From NCBI GenBank assembly GCA_027335515.1, contig DAHWHT010000069.1, positions 1-7,336 of the forward strand: a DNA stretch of 7,336 nucleotides. The letters run 5' to 3'. The notes under the pieces are model-generated. The model was not told where the DNA came from. It did no database searches and saw only the letters and a list, made by a program, of their open reading frames with translations. Shown one piece after another: positions 4,853 through 7,336 of the stretch. Source of the DNA: Clostridia bacterium (GTDB lineage: Bacteria > Bacillota_E > RBS10-35 > JAJYVN01). The position numbers and the translations under genes are program-made. Position 1 is the first letter of the stretch; the number at the start of each line of letters is the position of its first letter.

Positions 4853-6190
4853 TCAGAAGGTCGCCAGGTACTGGTCGATCTCCCATTTGTGCACCTGGCG
4901 CCGGTAGTAGTCCCATTCAATCTCCTTGGCTTCCACAAACCGCTGCACGATCGCCGGCCCCAGGGCGTCGCAGACCACGTCGTCTGCCTGCAGGGCCTGC
5001 AGGGCTTCATTGAGGTCGACGGGCAGGGGCGCGATCCCCAGGTCCTGCCGTTCCTGCGCGGTCATGCGGTAGACCGCGACACCCGCCTGGCGCGGCGGTT
5101 CGCTGCGGTGCGCCACGCCGTCCAGGCCGGCCTGCAGGATGGCGGCGAAGGCAAGGTAGGCGTTGCACGAAGGGTCCGGGCTGCGCAGTTCAATGCGCGT
5201 ACCGCTGCCGCGGCGCGCCGGCACGCGGACCAGCGGGCTGTGGTCCCGGTGCGACCACGTTGCGTAGACGGGCGCCTCGTATCCCGGTACCAGGCGCTTG
5301 TAGGAATTGATCAGTGGGTTGGTGACCGCCGTGAACCCGCGGGCGTGGGCGAGCATGCCCCCCACGAACTGGCGGGTGACCCGCGCCAAGCCGTCCGGGG
5401 CCTGCGGGTCGTGGAAGGCGTTTTGCTCACCGCGGAAGAGCGAATGGTGCACGTGCAGACCGGAGCCGTTGACGTCTCCCACCGGCTTGGGCATGAAGGT
5501 CGCATGCAGACCGTGCGTGGCGGCCACCGTTCGTACCACGGTGCGCAGGGTCGCGAAATCGTCGGCGGCCGCGAGTGCCGGCGCATACTGCAGGTCGATC
5601 TCATGCTGGCCCGGGGCCGCTTCGTGGTGGCTGGACTCCACGATGAACCCCATGCGTTGCAGCGTGGCGACGATTTCCTCGCGAACGGTCTCCCCCACGT
5701 CGGCCGGGGCCATGTCGAAGTAGCTGGCCAGGTCGAGGGTCTCGGTCGTGGCCCGACCGGCCTGGTCCCGGCGAAACAGGAAGAACTCGGGTTCCATGCC
5801 GACCATCGCGGTGTAGCCCATCGCCTGGGCCGCCGCGGCCGCGCGGCGCAGTGCCTGTCGCGGGTCCTCCGGGGCCGGGGTGCCGTCCATGCGGTACAGG
5901 TCACAGATCAGGCGCGCGGTGATCGTGGGCGCCGTCTTCCAGGGCAGCAGGCAGAAGGTTCGCGGATCCGGGTGCAGGTACATGTCCGACTCACGGGTGC
6001 GCACAAACGACTCACTTGCCGATCCGTCCACAATGACCTCGCCGGCCAGGGCCTGGTCCAAGTGGGAGGTGGGCACCGTCACGTGCTTGACCATGCCCAG
6101 GATGTCGAGAAACTGCAGTTGCAGCGCCGTAACCCCGAGGTCGCGGCACATGCTGCGCACATCATCCGCATCATAGGACCCATGTGGCAC
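4853..6190 (-). CDS. glnA: Glutamine synthetase type I (GSI-alpha)
   Basis: ATP-dependent ligation of ammonia to glutamate, normally a cytoplasmic dodecamer. From GTG 6190 the protein has 445 residues, close to Bacillus GlnA (444). The start is preceded by AGGAGGACGGGG (6198-6209); TTG at 6214 would add 8 residues and has no suitable ribosome site. Conserved features are QFLDILG (26-32), the beta-grasp N-domain with Asp55, Glu133 and Glu135 (EPEFFLF), Glu190 and Glu197 (SHHEAAPGQHEID), His246 (NGSGLH), Arg299 and Glu305 (NSYKRLVPGYEAP), Arg322, Glu334 and Arg336. Arg64 matches Bacillus Arg62, used in glutamine feedback inhibition, and no adenylylation-type Tyr motif was noted, both fitting GSI-alpha. 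Two usually conserved positions differ: His317 replaces the Arg of the NRS motif (RDHSPL here), and Ala58 replaces the second Ser of DGSS. The gene lies downstream of spoIVA, but with its own promoter candidate. It may be a paralogue rather than the housekeeping enzyme. Confidence 0.95.
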   Translation of the reverse strand: MPHGSYDADDVRSMCRDLGVTALQLQFLDILGMVKHVTVPTSHLDQALAGEVIVDGSASESFVRTRESDMYLHPDPRTFCLLPWKTAPTITARLICDLYRMDGTPAPEDPRQALRRAAAAAQAMGYTAMVGMEPEFFLFRRDQAGRATTETLDLASYFDMAPADVGETVREEIVATLQRMGFIVESSHHEAAPGQHEIDLQYAPALAAADDFATLRTVVRTVAATHGLHATFMPKPVGDVNGSGLHVHHSLFRGEQNAFHDPQAPDGLARVTRQFVGGMLAHARGFTAVTNPLINSYKRLVPGYEAPVYATWSHRDHSPLVRVPARRGSGTRIELRSPDPSCNAYLAFAAILQAGLDGVAHRSEPPRQAGVAVYRMTAQERQDLGIAPLPVDLNEALQALQADDVVCDALGPAIVQRFVEAKEIEWDYYRRQVHKWEIDQYLATF

Positions 6191-6244
6191 CTGCGATCCC
6201 CGTCCTCCTGGCAATCCCTGGACGCCGCGCGGCGGCGCGCCTTC

Positions 6245-6273
6245 ATCATGGCCGCCCCTTCCCCACGGGTCAA
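6245..6273 (-). promoter_or_regulatory. glnA promoter candidate
   Basis: The minus strand has TTGACC (6268-6273), a 17-base spacer and CATGAT (6245-6250), predicting a start near 6238 and a leader of about 48 bases. The -35 is a five-of-six match and the -10 a four-of-six match. Its -35 is the second of two TGACCC repeats spaced 11 bases apart (6278-6283 and 6267-6272), possibly an operator. No GlnR/TnrA-type TGTNA-N7-TNACA box is visible between 6191 and 6374. Confidence 0.45.
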
Positions 6274-6287
6274 GATTGGGTCAGGTA

Positions 6288-6326
6288 CGGGGCCGCGGCG
6301 GGAGCGGGCGGGGTGCCGCGGCCCCG
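6288..6326 (-). terminator. Hairpin after spoIVA
   Basis: CGGGGCCGCGGC (6288-6299) and GCCGCGGCCCCG (6315-6326) form a perfect 12-bp stem with a 15-base loop, 48 bases beyond the spoIVA stop. No T-tract follows. It overlaps a second possible stem (6304-6312 with 6328-6336), so it may be part of a switching structure instead of a simple terminator. Confidence 0.5.
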
Positions 6327-6374
6327 ACCCGCCCGCCGCTCGGTTCTCCGCGCGTCGCGCGTCCGAGGATCGCG

Positions 6375-7336
6375 TCAGAGGATGATGCAGATCAGCCCGC
6401 CGCTTCCCTCATTGATGATCCGTTGCAGGGTTTCTTGCAGCTTCTGCTGGGCGCTTTCGGGGACATGGGTCAGCTTCTGGCGAATGCCCTCGCGCAGCAC
6501 GTCGTTGAGCGAGCGGCCAAAGATCTGCGAGTCCCAGATCTTCTGCGGGTCGTCCTCGAACTTTTCCATGAGGTAGTGGACCAGGTCCTCGCTCTGCCGC
6601 TCGGTGCCGAGGATCGGCGTATACTCCGCTTCCACATCGGCGCGGATCAGGTGCAGGCTGGGCGCTTTGGCCTTGAGGCGCACCCCGAACTGGCCGCCCC
6701 GGCGCACCAACTCGGGGTCCTCAAAGGTCATGTCTGCCAGGTCCGGCGTGACCATGGCATAGCCCACCTGACGCACTTCGCGCAGCGCGTCGCCGACCCG
6801 GTCCAACTCGCCCTTGGCCTGCATCAGTTCGCGCAACAACCGCACGAGGTTCGCCTTCTCGGTCACGTCCACGCCGGTGACGTCCTGCAGGATTTGCTGG
6901 AAAACCTCTTCGCGGGCGCTCAGCGAGATGGCCGCCTCGCCACTGCCCATGTCCATGCGCTGCAGGTCGACGCGCTCCACGATGTCGTAGCCCGCCAGGC
7001 GATGCAGGGCCGGCTGCACGTCCCGCAGTCGCCGTACCGCTTCCACCGTTTCCTTGGCGGCCTGGTCGAAGCGTTGCCGCAGCCAGTGGTCCGCCGGCAG
7101 CTCCAGCACCCAGGCGGGTGGTTCGATGTGGAGTTCACGCACCGGGAACTCATACAGCACCTCTTCCAGGATGCGCTGCAGACCCGCTTCATCCAGCTGG
7201 GCGGCGTTGACGGACGTGACGGCCGCCCCATACTTCTCCCGCAGCTGGCCCACCAGGTCTTCCGTGTCGGGCGCGTCGGGGCGCCCGCTGTTGACGATGA
7301 CGGCGAACGGCTTTCCCAGCTCCTGCAGCTCCGCCA
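6375..7336 (-). CDS. spoIVA: Stage IV sporulation protein A, spore-coat morphogenetic ATPase (5' end off window)
   Basis: The last 319 residues are visible, roughly the C-terminal two-thirds of a family that is about 492 residues in Bacillus. SpoIVA hydrolyses ATP and polymerises on the forespore surface to form the basement layer of the coat. The visible part starts late in the GTPase-like ATPase domain (GKPFAVIVNS with RP, near the edge) and runs through LYEFPV, HWLRQRF, KETVEAVRRLRD, DVEAEYTPILGTERQSE and FEDDPQKIWDSQIFGRSL. It ends with the family-typical IINEGSGGLICIIL, which inserts at or near the forespore membrane surface. Walker A and B motifs are off-window. The match continues without gaps to the final residue, so the visible part looks intact. 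The terminal LICIIL carries Cys where Bacillus has Ala. glnA follows on the same strand after 184 bases. Expression in the mother cell is expected from the family but its promoter is outside the window. Confidence 0.97.
   Translation of the reverse strand, partial: AELQELGKPFAVIVNSGRPDAPDTEDLVGQLREKYGAAVTSVNAAQLDEAGLQRILEEVLYEFPVRELHIEPPAWVLELPADHWLRQRFDQAAKETVEAVRRLRDVQPALHRLAGYDIVERVDLQRMDMGSGEAAISLSAREEVFQQILQDVTGVDVTEKANLVRLLRELMQAKGELDRVGDALREVRQVGYAMVTPDLADMTFEDPELVRRGGQFGVRLKAKAPSLHLIRADVEAEYTPILGTERQSEDLVHYLMEKFEDDPQKIWDSQIFGRSLNDVLREGIRQKLTHVPESAQQKLQETLQRIINEGSGGLICIIL

Noticed and set aside
4889..6385. 498-residue plus-strand open frame opposite glnA
   Set aside because: It is the antisense of a well-conserved glnA in GC-rich DNA, where such shadow frames are expected; its translation has no recognisable domain.

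Overview
This is a high-GC window from an endospore-forming Bacillota. The spore-coat ATPase gene spoIVA is present, lexA is paired with a yneA-like LysM gene, and glnA is of the Bacillus-type GSI-alpha class. Together with GC-rich codon use this suggests a high-GC lineage such as the Thermaerobacter/Symbiobacterium/Sulfobacillus-like groups. That placement is inference; no rRNA or other species-level marker is present.

Layout, left to right. (1) Bases 1-726, minus strand: 5' part of a gene for a Rossmann-fold oxidoreductase of the long-chain acyl-ACP reductase / shikimate-dehydrogenase-like family; its 3' end lies off the left edge. (2) Bases 951-1166, plus strand: a probable small acidic protein of unknown function, converging on the next cluster. 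(3) Bases 1203-1863, minus strand: a membrane-anchored LysM protein (YneA-like) and a glutaredoxin-like CxxC protein. (4) Bases 2011-2634, plus strand: lexA, transcribed divergently from (3). The 147-base gap between the glutaredoxin gene and lexA carries two back-to-back sigma-A-type promoters with one palindromic LexA-box candidate placed to block both. A second LexA-box-like site sits inside a near-consensus promoter directly in front of the LysM gene, which appears to be leaderless. (5) Bases 3008-4648, plus strand: a secreted lipoprotein with a low-complexity linker and a probable beta-propeller-like body with six cysteines. (6) Bases 4853-6190, minus strand: glutamine synthetase, with two substitutions at positions that are usually conserved in the active site. 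(7) Bases 6375-7336, minus strand: spoIVA, running off the right edge.

Gene ends are marked by perfect 10-12 bp GC-rich inverted repeats without T-tracts (after lexA, between the lipoprotein gene and glnA, between the acidic ORF and the LysM gene, and after spoIVA). The spoIVA-glnA gap can form two competing hairpins.

The most coherent system here is a compact SOS unit. LexA (repressor), a LysM envelope protein of the type that delays division after DNA damage, and a thiol-redox protein appear to share LexA control. The glutaredoxin-like member is the unexpected component. I saw no tRNA, rRNA, CRISPR array, insertion sequence or attachment site.
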